DNA of 64,000 nucleotides, taken from JAICTV01 sp035634055. GTDB lineage: Bacteria > Planctomycetota > Phycisphaerae > Tepidisphaerales > Tepidisphaeraceae. Of the stretch, positions 36,407 through 44,150 are shown in pieces. The notes below the pieces were generated by a model that did no database searches, was not told the DNA's origin, and saw only the letters and a list, made by a program, of their open reading frames with translations. The stretch covers positions 1-64,000 of the forward strand of contig DASQDR010000147.1 in NCBI GenBank assembly GCA_035634055.1, read 5' to 3'. The position numbers and the translations under genes are program-made. Every line of letters starts with the position of its first letter. Positions within the stretch are counted from its first letter, which is position 1.

Positions 36407-37615
36407 ATGGATTCGCCCATGCTGCTGGTGATGCTGGGATGCGCGGCGCTGCTGGTTCGCGTCGGGCTCGGCTGGTACACCGCCGGGCTGATGCGCTCCA
36501 AGAGCGCGGCGGGCGCGGCGCTGCGCAACGTGCTGGACCTGGCGGTCGCGGTGCTGGCGTTCTGGGCGGTCGGGGCGGCGCTGATGCGGCACGACGGCCG
36601 CGTGCTCGGGCTGACGCCGCGGCTGCTGTTCGGGGCGCGCGACGATCAGCCGGCCCTCACGTTCATGCACCTGGTCCTCGTGCTGATCGGCACCGCGCCG
36701 GTGGCGGGCGCGCTGGCGGAGCGGACGAAGTTCCTGCCGCTGCTGGCGGCGCCGGCGGTGCTCGCGGGGCTGGTCATTCCCGTTTGCGGGCACTGGGCGT
36801 GGGACGATGACGGGTGGCTCAGGCGGATGGGCTTCTTCGACGCCGGCGGCGCCAGCGTGCTTCACGTCGCCGGCGGTATGTTCGGCCTCGTCGGCGCGAT
36901 CGTCGCCGGCCCGCGCGGCGGGAAGTACAACCGCGACGGCTCTTCCAACCTCATCCCGGGGCACAGCGTGCCGATGGCCAGCGTCGGCGTGATGCTGATG
37001 CTCGTGGGGTGGCTCCCGTACCTGCTCGGGGCCGCGGTGCTGCACGGCGGGACGGCGCACGCGGCGAGCAACGCGCTGCTGGCGGCGTCGGCGGGCGCCG
37101 TCGTCGCAGTCATCGTCAGCAACGTGCGATACGGCAAGCCGGACGTGATGCTCACCTACGGCGGGCTGCTCGGCGCGCTGGTGGCGGTCAGCGCGGGCGG
37201 CGGGGTGCTCAGCGGCGTCTCCGCCGTCGCCACGGGCGCCATCGCGGGGCTGATCGTGCCGGTGGTGACCGTGGCGCTCGACCTGGTGCTGAAGGTGGAC
37301 GACCCGGCCGGTGGCGTCGCCGTCCACGCCGTCGGAGGCGCGTGGGGCGTCGTTTCGCTCGGGCTGTTCGTCCCGGCGGCGAGCCTGGGGGAGAAGCTCC
37401 GCGGGATCGGCGTGCAGTGCCTCGGGCTGGTCGTCATCGCGGCCGTCTCGGCCGCGCTGGCGGCCGGGCTATTCGTGCTCCTGAAGTCCACGGTCGGCCT
37501 GCGCCTGCACGAGGACGCCGAGTACGACGGCATCGACCTGGCCGAGCACGACCTCAACGCTTATCCGGACTTCCAGCAGACGATGATCAAGTCGTACCAC
37601 CTGCGCGAGGCCTGA
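36407..37615 (+). CDS. amt: Divergent Amt-family ammonium transporter
   Basis: The 402-residue membrane protein keeps the Amt/Rh core. It has GALAERTKF after helix three, GFFDAGGASVLHVAGG with the conserved Asp145 and the first pore His153, and DDPAGGVAVHAVGGAWG with the second pore His. The typical cytosolic tail EDAEYDGIDLAEHDLNAYPDF locks the trimer in active Amt proteins. By alignment to E. coli AmtB the first gate phenylalanine (Phe107) corresponds to Leu91, and the preceding FQ pair reads MH. Helices are shorter than usual near the N-terminus. No glnK/glnB gene is adjacent, and I see no sigma-54 site upstream. Ammonium or ammonia transport is likely, but the altered gate makes a variant function possible. 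Confidence 0.88.
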   Translation: MDSPMLLVMLGCAALLVRVGLGWYTAGLMRSKSAAGAALRNVLDLAVAVLAFWAVGAALMRHDGRVLGLTPRLLFGARDDQPALTFMHLVLVLIGTAPVAGALAERTKFLPLLAAPAVLAGLVIPVCGHWAWDDDGWLRRMGFFDAGGASVLHVAGGMFGLVGAIVAGPRGGKYNRDGSSNLIPGHSVPMASVGVMLMLVGWLPYLLGAAVLHGGTAHAASNALLAASAGAVVAVIVSNVRYGKPDVMLTYGGLLGALVAVSAGGGVLSGVSAVATGAIAGLIVPVVTVALDLVLKVDDPAGGVAVHAVGGAWGVVSLGLFVPAASLGEKLRGIGVQCLGLVVIAAVSAALAAGLFVLLKSTVGLRLHEDAEYDGIDLAEHDLNAYPDFQQTMIKSYHLREA

Positions 37616-37651
37616 CCCGCTCGGCGCGCCCGTCGTGACGGCCGCGGGGGG

Positions 37652-37801
37652 TCAGAGGATCTTGCTCAGCAGGTAGACCAGCGCGACGAGGTAGATCGTC
37701 CACGAGACGACGCCGGCGGCGTAGACGGCGACGAGCTTTGCCCACGTGCCGGCGGACCGGCGGGCGCTGGAGGCCGCGTAGTTGAGCGGGTCGTCCGCCA
37801 T
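37652..37801 (-). CDS. Small membrane protein, 49 residues
   Basis: The frame from ATG 37801 to TGA 37654-37652 encodes 49 residues. A polar N-terminus (ADDPLNYAASSARRSAGTW) is followed by a long hydrophobic helix (LVAVYAAGVVSWTIYLVALV) and YLLSKIL. The helix has Trp/Tyr residues at the expected interface positions, and the region holds no other gene. No strong Shine-Dalgarno is visible. It converges with amt, 36 bases from its stop. A real small membrane protein is likely; function unknown. Confidence 0.55.
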   Translation of the reverse strand: MADDPLNYAASSARRSAGTWAKLVAVYAAGVVSWTIYLVALVYLLSKIL

Positions 37802-37916
37802 TGGGATGCGGGGCAGTCATCGCCGCCGCGGATGCACGGCGCGCGCGGCGCGACGGCGGCGCGGCGGCGCAGCGTCCCAGGTGGTCGTGCCTCCCGCGCG
37901 GGCGGCGGCGGCGCCG

Positions 37917-38162
37917 CTACTGCGGGATCTGGTCGCGGTAGCGCTGCTTGAACTCATCCAGCGACCCCACGCCCTGCGGCAAGCGCGCCTCTTCCACCAG
38001 CATCACGGGGATGCCGTCGCGCACCGGGTAGGCCAGCCCGCCGATCTCCGCGACCAGGAAGTCTCCCTCCTGCCGCAGCGCGCTGCGCGTGAGCGGGCAG
38101 CGGAGGATGCTGAGCAGTTCGGGATCAATGGTATTCGACGTAGGCGTCGGGGCGTCGGTCAT
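37917..38162 (-). CDS. Trm112-like small protein
   Basis: The 81-residue protein matches the Trm112/YcaR family: IDPELLSILRCPLTRSALRQ, FLVAEIGGLAYPVRDGIPVMLVEEAR and a short helical end. Eukaryotic Trm112 is a zinc-binding activator of methyltransferases; bacterial members often have only the first Cys-Pro, as here, so zinc binding is doubtful. It lies 75 bases after the next minus-strand gene (38238-39179) and may be transcribed with it. Confidence 0.9.
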   Translation of the reverse strand: MTDAPTPTSNTIDPELLSILRCPLTRSALRQEGDFLVAEIGGLAYPVRDGIPVMLVEEARLPQGVGSLDEFKQRYRDQIPQ

Positions 38163-38237
38163 CGGCGTGGGTCCGTGGTCGAGCGGCTGTCGGTCGTGCG
38201 ATGTCGCGGCTCGTCACGCTCGCTTCGCACGCAGGGG

Positions 38238-39179
38238 CTACAAGAACAATCGCAGGCAGTATAGCGCGTCGGCAAGCAGGATCAACGAGACGCCATCGCC
38301 GCCGCCGCCCGTCGTGCCGGCCGTACTCGCGCGGCCGAGGGTGATCGCGTGGAGCAACTGGTCCGCGAGCGGCGCCGTGTCGCCGGCCCAAATGAACGGG
38401 AAAGCTCCCCACGGCTGGGTCGTCGCGTGGTCCGGCTGCACTTCCCGGAACAAGTAGCTCGCCGACCGCGACACGTGGCGGCTCAGCTTCCGATCCTCCG
38501 CCTGCGCCGCGTAGCTGCCGGCCGCGTGGAGGATGGCGAGCTCGTGGTACCACGCCAGCTCCGGGTGGTCCGACGGAGCCGCCGCCAGGAACGGGCCGCC
38601 AGGTTGCTGCCCGCGCGCGAGTTGGCCGAAGGTGTCGGAGGCGAGGTCGGTCCAGGCGTCGCGGACGAAGACTTTGCCGGCGACGTGCAGCGCCAGCGCC
38701 GACCACGCCGCCTCCGCCACGGCCGCACCGTAGGTCGCTGGAATGCCGGCGTCGCTGACGCCCACGGTCTCCAGCTCCGCTTCCAGCAGATCACACCACG
38801 GCCGCAGCGCCTCGTCCCACCGGCCAAACGCGTCGGGCGGGAGCGTTTCGTACCACGTGCGGTAACTCTGCAGCCAGGCGTAGATCAGCAGGGGCCGATA
38901 GAGCGCGCGGTGATTTCCCGCGCGGTCGATAACGGCCACCTGCGACAGCCGAGGCGACGACGCCAAATCAATGAGCCGCTCGACCGGCTTCAACCGCTCC
39001 GGCGAATCGCCCCGCGCCGCGCGGGCGAAGATCGCCCCGCGCTCGATGCGAACGGCGGTGGCGGATTCGCCATCGAAGGCGTCGGCGGCACCGGCGCCGT
39101 CCGAATCATGGGTCAGCAGCGGGCGGATCATCTCCGCGTAGCGGGCGAACGTGGAGACGACGGCGGGAAAGTCGGTCAT
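38238..39179 (-). CDS. Cytoplasmic all-helical protein of unknown function
   Basis: The ATG at 39179 gives 313 residues with no signal peptide or membrane helix. Conserved-looking segments are YRPLLIYAWLQSYRTWYETLP, WDEALRPWCDLLEAELE, AAVAEAAWSALALHVAGKVF, PELAWYHELAILHAAGSYA, and GAFPFIWAGDTAPLADQLLHAITL. The repeated helix pattern is reminiscent of an alpha/alpha toroid, but I cannot name the family. It ends 75 bases before the Trm112-like gene on the same strand. Confidence 0.75.
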   Translation of the reverse strand: MTDFPAVVSTFARYAEMIRPLLTHDSDGAGAADAFDGESATAVRIERGAIFARAARGDSPERLKPVERLIDLASSPRLSQVAVIDRAGNHRALYRPLLIYAWLQSYRTWYETLPPDAFGRWDEALRPWCDLLEAELETVGVSDAGIPATYGAAVAEAAWSALALHVAGKVFVRDAWTDLASDTFGQLARGQQPGGPFLAAAPSDHPELAWYHELAILHAAGSYAAQAEDRKLSRHVSRSASYLFREVQPDHATTQPWGAFPFIWAGDTAPLADQLLHAITLGRASTAGTTGGGGDGVSLILLADALYCLRLFL

Positions 39180-39317
39180 CCGCGTCTTTATACGCCCCCC
39201 ATGCAGGCAACGCGCACGCGCCTTCAGCAGCACGCCGCCTCCCGCCCCCGGCAGCCGCTTGTAGCGGCGAGGCCTGCGTCGCTCGGCGTCACGGGCCGCC
39301 ACAGCCGCAGGAAAGGC

Positions 39318-40763
39318 TCAGACCAAGATCTTCTTCACCACTTCCCCACTCACATCCGTCAGCCGGAAGTCTCGGCCTTGAAAGCGGTACCTCAACTTCG
39401 TGTGATCGACGCCAAGCTGGTGCAGCATTGTCGCGTGCAGATCGTGGACGCTGACGGCGTCATCGACGGCCGCGTACCCGAGGTCATCGGTCGAGCCGTG
39501 CGTGATGCCGCCCTTGATGCCGCCGCCGGCCATCCAGATGCTGAACCCCTTGATGTGGTGGTCGCGCCCGTCCGCCTGCGCCATCGGGGTTCGTCCGAAC
39601 TCGCCGCCCCACAGGACCAGCGTCTCATCGAGCATCCCGCGCTGCTTGAGGTCCTTGATGAGCGCCGCGGCAGCCTGGTCGACTTCTTTGGCGACGATCG
39701 GAATGTCGTTCTTGATGTTGCCGTGGTGGTCCCAGTCGCGGTGGTAGCACTGGACGAAGCGCACGCCGCGCTCCGCCAGCCGGCGGGCGAGCAGGCAGTT
39801 GGCGGCGAACGAGCCGTCGGCCCCCTCGGTGCCGTACATCGCCAGCGTCTGCTTCGACTCCCCCTTGAGGTCCATCAGCTCCGGCACGCTGGTCTGCATC
39901 TGGAAGGCCATCTCGTACTGGCTGATGCGCGTGGCGATCTCTGGGTCGTCGGTCACGTCCTGGCGAATCCGATTGAGCTTCTCGATCGTGTCGATCACGT
40001 CGCGCGTGTCGCTGGCGGTGACGCCGGGCGGGTTCTTGATGTAGTGGACGGCGTCGCCCTTGGACTGGAAGTGGACGCCCTGGAACCGGCTGGGCAGGAA
40101 GCCGCTGTGCCATTGCCGCTGCGCGATCGGCTGCTGCTGACCGGACTTGCCGGTGCTGGTGAGCACGACGAACCCGGGCAGATCTTCCGCCAGCGAACCG
40201 ATGCCGTACCACAGCCACGACCCCATGCTCGGCCGGCCGCTGATCAAGGAGCCGGTGTTCATGAACGTGTGGGCCGGGTCGTGGTTGATCGCCTCGGTGT
40301 GCATCGAGCGAACGATGCAAATATCGTCGGCGACGCCGGCGATGTGCGGGAAGAGCTCGGAGATCTCTTGCCCGTTCTTGCCGTGCTTGCCGAACTTATA
40401 GATGGGCCCGAGGCAGCGCAGCTCCTTGCCCTGGAGCTGGGCGATCGGCTGCCCTTTAGTGAAGGAATCCGGCATCGCCTGCCCGGTCATCTGGAGCAGC
40501 TTGGGCTTGTAGTCGAAGGTCTCGAGGTGCGACGGCCCGCCGGCCATGTAGAGGTGGATGATCCGCTTGGCCTTGGGCGCGAGGTGGAGCGGGTCGAGCG
40601 TGCCGGACCAGCGCGGGGCGGAAGGCCTGGTCGCCGCCTCGCCGCCAAACAGGATCGACGGGTCGATCAGTGACGCCAGCGCGACGGAGCCAATCCCCTT
40701 AGCCGCGGCGCCGAGGAACGAGCGTCGGGTCTGGCGGAGGTAGAGCTGTCGGATCACGTCCAT
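39318..40763 (-). CDS. DUF1501 family protein with Tat signal, no PSD1 partner nearby
   Basis: The ATG at 40763 has AGGA 7 bases upstream and gives 481 residues beginning VIRQLYLRQTRRSFLGAAAKG, a twin-arginine signal. The DUF1501 core shows IHLYMAGGPSHLETFDYKP, GRPSMGSWLWYGIGS, RGVRFVQCYHRDWDHHG, VLWGGEFGRTPMAQADGRDHH and WMAGGGIKGGITHG. In most planctomycete genomes a DUF1501 gene follows a PSD1 gene. Here the genes upstream and downstream are argD (divergent) and an unrelated helical protein. The PSD1 partner is either elsewhere or lost. Confidence 0.94.
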   Translation of the reverse strand: MDVIRQLYLRQTRRSFLGAAAKGIGSVALASLIDPSILFGGEAATRPSAPRWSGTLDPLHLAPKAKRIIHLYMAGGPSHLETFDYKPKLLQMTGQAMPDSFTKGQPIAQLQGKELRCLGPIYKFGKHGKNGQEISELFPHIAGVADDICIVRSMHTEAINHDPAHTFMNTGSLISGRPSMGSWLWYGIGSLAEDLPGFVVLTSTGKSGQQQPIAQRQWHSGFLPSRFQGVHFQSKGDAVHYIKNPPGVTASDTRDVIDTIEKLNRIRQDVTDDPEIATRISQYEMAFQMQTSVPELMDLKGESKQTLAMYGTEGADGSFAANCLLARRLAERGVRFVQCYHRDWDHHGNIKNDIPIVAKEVDQAAAALIKDLKQRGMLDETLVLWGGEFGRTPMAQADGRDHHIKGFSIWMAGGGIKGGITHGSTDDLGYAAVDDAVSVHDLHATMLHQLGVDHTKLRYRFQGRDFRLTDVSGEVVKKILV

Positions 40764-40794
40764 GGCGTCATCCTGCGCGGGCCGAGGCGCGCGG

Positions 40795-40809
40795 CAGCAG
40801 CAGCAGCAG
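40795..40809. repeat. (CAG)5 microsatellite
   Basis: Five CAG units lie in the divergent promoter region between the DUF1501 gene (start 40763) and argD (start 41015). Slippage here could vary promoter spacing, but nothing else indicates phase variation. Confidence 0.6.
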
Positions 40810-41014
40810 CACCGCGCGACGGCAGGGTTGGAACTCAAGACGCGCGAACGATACAGCTTACCGCGCGCCTGCCGCCGGTGTTGAGGCTCGCGACGCGTTG
40901 GCGGACTCACGGCGGCCGCTTCATCGGCGTCATGCACCGGCCGGCGGTTTTCGACATCGCCCGCCGATCTGGTATCCTGCCAACGGCGTAGCACGTGCGG
41001 TAGGAAAGGAAGAA

Positions 41015-42232
41015 ATGGGCGAATCGACGCAGGCGATCCTCGGGCGCGGAAAGCGTGTGCTGATCGGTAATTACGCCCGCCTCCCCACGGTCATGAGCCG
41101 CGGGGAAGGGGCGTGGCTCTGGGACACCGACGGTAAGCGCTACCTCGACCTCTTCGCCGGCTTCGGCGGCGCCGTGCTGGGGCATTGCCACCCGGACCTC
41201 GTGCGCGCGGCCACGGAGCAGGCGCAGAAGCTCTGGCACGTTGGCAACACGTTCTACTCCGAGCCCCAGATCGAGCTGGCCGAGCGGCTGAACCGGACGG
41301 CGTTCGCGGGGCAGGCGTTCTTCGCTCACGGCGGGGCGGACGCCAACGAGGCGGCGGTCAAGCTCGCCCGGCTGCGCGGGCAGGAGCACTCGCCGAAGCG
41401 CTGGAAGATCATCTCGCTGCTGTCGAGCTTTCACGGGCGAACGCTGGCGATGATCGCGGCCACCGGCAACCCCGCCGTCCGCGCCGGCTTCGCGCCGGAC
41501 GTGCCCGGTTTCGTCCAGGTGGAGGCCGGTAACTTCGACGCGCTTGCGGCCGCCGTGGACGCCGAGACCGCCGGCGTCATCATGGAGCCGATCCAGGGCG
41601 AGGGTGGCATCAACCTCTACCCGGATGACTACGCCGCCAAGGCGCGGACGCTTTGCGACGAGAAGGGCTTGACGATGATCTTCGACGAGGTCTGGACCGG
41701 CTGCGGCCGAACCGGGCGAATGTTCGGCCACCAATATTTCAAGGACGCTGCCGGCAAGACCGTCGAGCCGGACATCATGACTCTCGGCAAGGCGATCGGC
41801 GGCGGGCTGCCGGTCGGTGTCATGTTCGCCAGGCCGCACGTCGCGCAGTTGCTCGGCCCCGGCAAGCACGGCTCCACGCTGGGCGGAAACCCGATCGCGA
41901 TGAACGTAGCGAAGACCATCTTCGACGTGATCGAGCGCGACAACCTGCTCGAGCACGCGTCGCAGCTCGGCGAGCACGTTGTCGCCCGGCTGCGCAACGA
42001 GCCGAAGATTCACTCGAAGGTCGCGCAGATCCGCGGCCGCGGGCTGATGCTCGGGATCGAGCTGATCGTTGAGCCGCAAAGGCTTGTCGAGACGGGGATG
42101 GAGCACGGGGTGCTGTTGAACCTGACCGCGAAGAAGGTCATCCGCCTCGCGCCGCCGATCAACGTCGCGCGGCACGATTGGGAACAAGGGCTGGATCGAG
42201 TCGTAGAGACGATTGCGGCAGTGGGGGGATGA
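41015..42232 (+). CDS. argD: Class III aminotransferase, acetylornithine aminotransferase-like
   Basis: The ATG at 41015 has AGGAAAGGA 4-5 bases upstream, giving 405 residues. Landmarks are WDTDGKRYLDLFAGFGGAVLGHCHP, GGADANEAAVKLARL, FHGRTLAMIAATGN, MEPIQGEGGINLYP, MIFDEVWTGCGRTG (Asp224 to the cofactor) and the pyridoxal Lys259 in DIMTLGKAIGGG, then HGSTLGGNPIAM. It probably makes N-acetylornithine in arginine biosynthesis. Related 4-aminobutyrate or succinylornithine transaminases cannot be excluded, and no other arg gene is nearby. The motif GGADANE replaces the usual SGAEANE. The gene is followed by a lipoprotein gene on the same strand. Confidence 0.88.
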   Translation: MGESTQAILGRGKRVLIGNYARLPTVMSRGEGAWLWDTDGKRYLDLFAGFGGAVLGHCHPDLVRAATEQAQKLWHVGNTFYSEPQIELAERLNRTAFAGQAFFAHGGADANEAAVKLARLRGQEHSPKRWKIISLLSSFHGRTLAMIAATGNPAVRAGFAPDVPGFVQVEAGNFDALAAAVDAETAGVIMEPIQGEGGINLYPDDYAAKARTLCDEKGLTMIFDEVWTGCGRTGRMFGHQYFKDAAGKTVEPDIMTLGKAIGGGLPVGVMFARPHVAQLLGPGKHGSTLGGNPIAMNVAKTIFDVIERDNLLEHASQLGEHVVARLRNEPKIHSKVAQIRGRGLMLGIELIVEPQRLVETGMEHGVLLNLTAKKVIRLAPPINVARHDWEQGLDRVVETIAAVGG

Positions 42233-42326
42233 ACAGATGACTGTGGGACCCTTAGCATCAAACGTCGGACCTCGAACGACAAAGAGCGATGCGCGCGCAG
42301 TGGCTGCGTTCGGCATTCAGTCTCCG

Positions 42327-43190
42327 ATGTCGGATGTTCGACATTCTCTGCTTTCTCTCCTCATCGGGGCAGCCGCCGCCGGCTGCACTCCCAACGCGCC
42401 CCTCCCGCCGACGCCCACGCAGCCGCCGGCGATGACTCAAAAATCGGCCGCCGCCCACCCCAAGATGCTCGGCCAGACCGCGCTGGCATCGAACACGCCT
42501 GACGGCCCCGTGCAGTTACAGGCGGACGTCTACCAGCTCGTGCTGCCGCAGGGGGCGGTCAGCGGCAACGAGGCGTTCTGGAAGCGCGTGGACGAGCAGG
42601 CGGTGGACGTAGCGACGTACGACCTGCTCTATAAGAACGGCGTGCGCGTCGGCGTGGCGCCGATCGCCGAGTGGGACCGCTTCCGCGAACTCATCGCCGA
42701 GCACCCGGCCACCACCAAGGCCAACACGCTCATCGGCGCCGACGCCAAGGTCATCGAGCTGCCGGTGCGCAAGGAGGTGCGGGCGCAGACGATCTGGTAC
42801 TTCGATGCCCGCAACGACTCGATCGGGCGGACCTACGACGAGTGCGAGAACTTCGTCACCATGACGCTGCAAAGCGCCCCGCGCAAGGCGGGCACCATGC
42901 GTGTCGCCCTCTGCCCGGTCGTGAAGAGCGCGCGCAAGCGGCTGGAATTCACGTCGCTCAACCGCGAGCTGGGCGAGTTGCAGTACGTCGCGCCGGAGCG
43001 TCTTTACGACATGAACCTGCGCGTCGACGTCCCGCCCGACCAGTTCCTCATCGTCGCCCCCAGCAGCGAGGCCGCCTGGCCCACCAGTATCGGCAACACC
43101 TTCTTCATCACCAACGGCCCCGCCGAGCGCATGGAACACGTGCTGCTCATCGTCCCCAGGACGATCAAGATCGTGGCTGGCGGGAAGTGA
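42327..43190 (+). CDS. Lipoprotein of unknown function
   Basis: The ATG at 42327 starts a lipoprotein signal (RHSLLSLLIGAAAAGC; Cys at residue 20), giving 287 residues. An ATG at 42237 is in frame but would bury the signal. After a Pro-rich linker the mature part has LQADVYQLVLPQGAVSGNEAFWKRVDE, which recalls lipoproteins that sense pilus or secretion structures, and later MRVALCPVVKSARKR and DMNLRVDVPPDQFLIVAP. The C-terminal NTFFITNGPAERMEHVLLIVP suggests a beta-rich end. I cannot name the family. It follows argD by 94 bases. Confidence 0.8.
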   Translation: MSDVRHSLLSLLIGAAAAGCTPNAPLPPTPTQPPAMTQKSAAAHPKMLGQTALASNTPDGPVQLQADVYQLVLPQGAVSGNEAFWKRVDEQAVDVATYDLLYKNGVRVGVAPIAEWDRFRELIAEHPATTKANTLIGADAKVIELPVRKEVRAQTIWYFDARNDSIGRTYDECENFVTMTLQSAPRKAGTMRVALCPVVKSARKRLEFTSLNRELGELQYVAPERLYDMNLRVDVPPDQFLIVAPSSEAAWPTSIGNTFFITNGPAERMEHVLLIVPRTIKIVAGGK

Positions 43191-43249
43191 AGCGGGGTGG
43201 CCAGCCCTCGAAGGTGCTCGCGCGTCATCCCGAAGCGCGCCGACGCTTG

Positions 43250-43336
43250 TCATCCCGAAGCGTACTCGCGAGGGATCTCGGGACGGCGAGAGCCATTCAC
43301 CGACTCAAGATCCCACGCCAGTACGCTTCGGGATGA
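43250..43336. repeat. Imperfect inverted repeat (TCATCCCGAAGCG family)
   Basis: The 28-base arm at 43250-43277 matches the complement of 43309-43336 at about 24 positions. A shorter direct copy of TCATCCCGAAGCG is at 43225-43237. The element fills the 197-base gap between convergent genes. It looks like a dispersed intergenic palindrome of the kind found in many copies per genome; a role as mRNA 3' stabiliser or terminator is possible. Confidence 0.75.
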
Positions 43337-43387
43337 CATCGCTGGTGCCTGTCCGCCACAGTCATCGCGCGTGCCGCTCGGGGGACA

Positions 43388-44074
43388 TCAGCCGCTCACC
43401 GTTCCCGCCGCATCCGCCTCCCGCACCGCCCGCACGAACGCCTCAATCTTCTCCGGCGACTTCGCCCCAAGGGAAGCCTCGACACCGCTGCTGACGTCCA
43501 CCGCCCATGGTCGGATCCGCGTCACCACGTCGGCGACGGTCTCGGCCCGCAGGCCGCCGGCGGCGATGAGCGCGGGGAGGCCTTCGAAGGCGCCAGCATT
43601 GATCGCCTCGGCGATGGCCGGCCAGTCGTTGGCGACGCCGCTGCCGCCTGCCTGCTCGGTTGTCGGCTCCATCACCAGCCCGATCAGGTTGGGCAGCCCC
43701 CGCGCGATCGCGGTCCGCCAGGTGTTTAACTCCGTCGCCAGCGTTGCCCGGCTGACGCGGATGGCCTTGATCACTTGCAGCCCTTCCATCTCCGCCACGT
43801 CCGCGGGCGGCTCGGCGCCGTTGAGCTGCACCGTGCGCAGCCCCAGCACCGCCGCCTGGTCGAGGATCTCCTCGGGCGAGGCATCGACGAACACGCCGAC
43901 CGGCGTGACGAACGGCGGGAGCGCCTCGATGATGGCCCGCGCCCGCTCCGGCGAAATGTTCCGCGGCGCCGGCGGGTAGAAGATCATGCCGATGGCGTCG
44001 GCGCCGGCGCGGGCGGCGGTCGCGGCGTCCTCGGGGCGCGTCACGCCGCAGATCTTGATCCTCGTTCGCTGCAT
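43388..44074 (-). CDS. trpF: Phosphoribosylanthranilate isomerase
   Basis: The ATG at 44074 gives 228 residues. The TIM-barrel signatures of TrpF are present: RIKICGVTRPEDAATAARAGADAIGMIFYPPAPRN written in two parts as KICGVTRPED (catalytic Cys9) and GADAIGMIFYPPAPRN, then VGVFVDASPEEI, TVQLNGAEPP, IKAIRVS, IAAGGLRAETV and PWAVDVSSGVE (catalytic Asp). It converts phosphoribosylanthranilate to the ribulosyl form in tryptophan synthesis. No other trp gene is adjacent, so the pathway is dispersed. It diverges from rhaB with 76 bases between starts. Confidence 0.96.
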   Translation of the reverse strand: MQRTRIKICGVTRPEDAATAARAGADAIGMIFYPPAPRNISPERARAIIEALPPFVTPVGVFVDASPEEILDQAAVLGLRTVQLNGAEPPADVAEMEGLQVIKAIRVSRATLATELNTWRTAIARGLPNLIGLVMEPTTEQAGGSGVANDWPAIAEAINAGAFEGLPALIAAGGLRAETVADVVTRIRPWAVDVSSGVEASLGAKSPEKIEAFVRAVREADAAGTVSG

Positions 44075-44150
44075 CGCCCGACATGATATGATCCCGCCCC
44101 GACCGGGGCGAACGCGCGGTTCGCCCCTCCACTGGTGAGGGAAAACTTCC

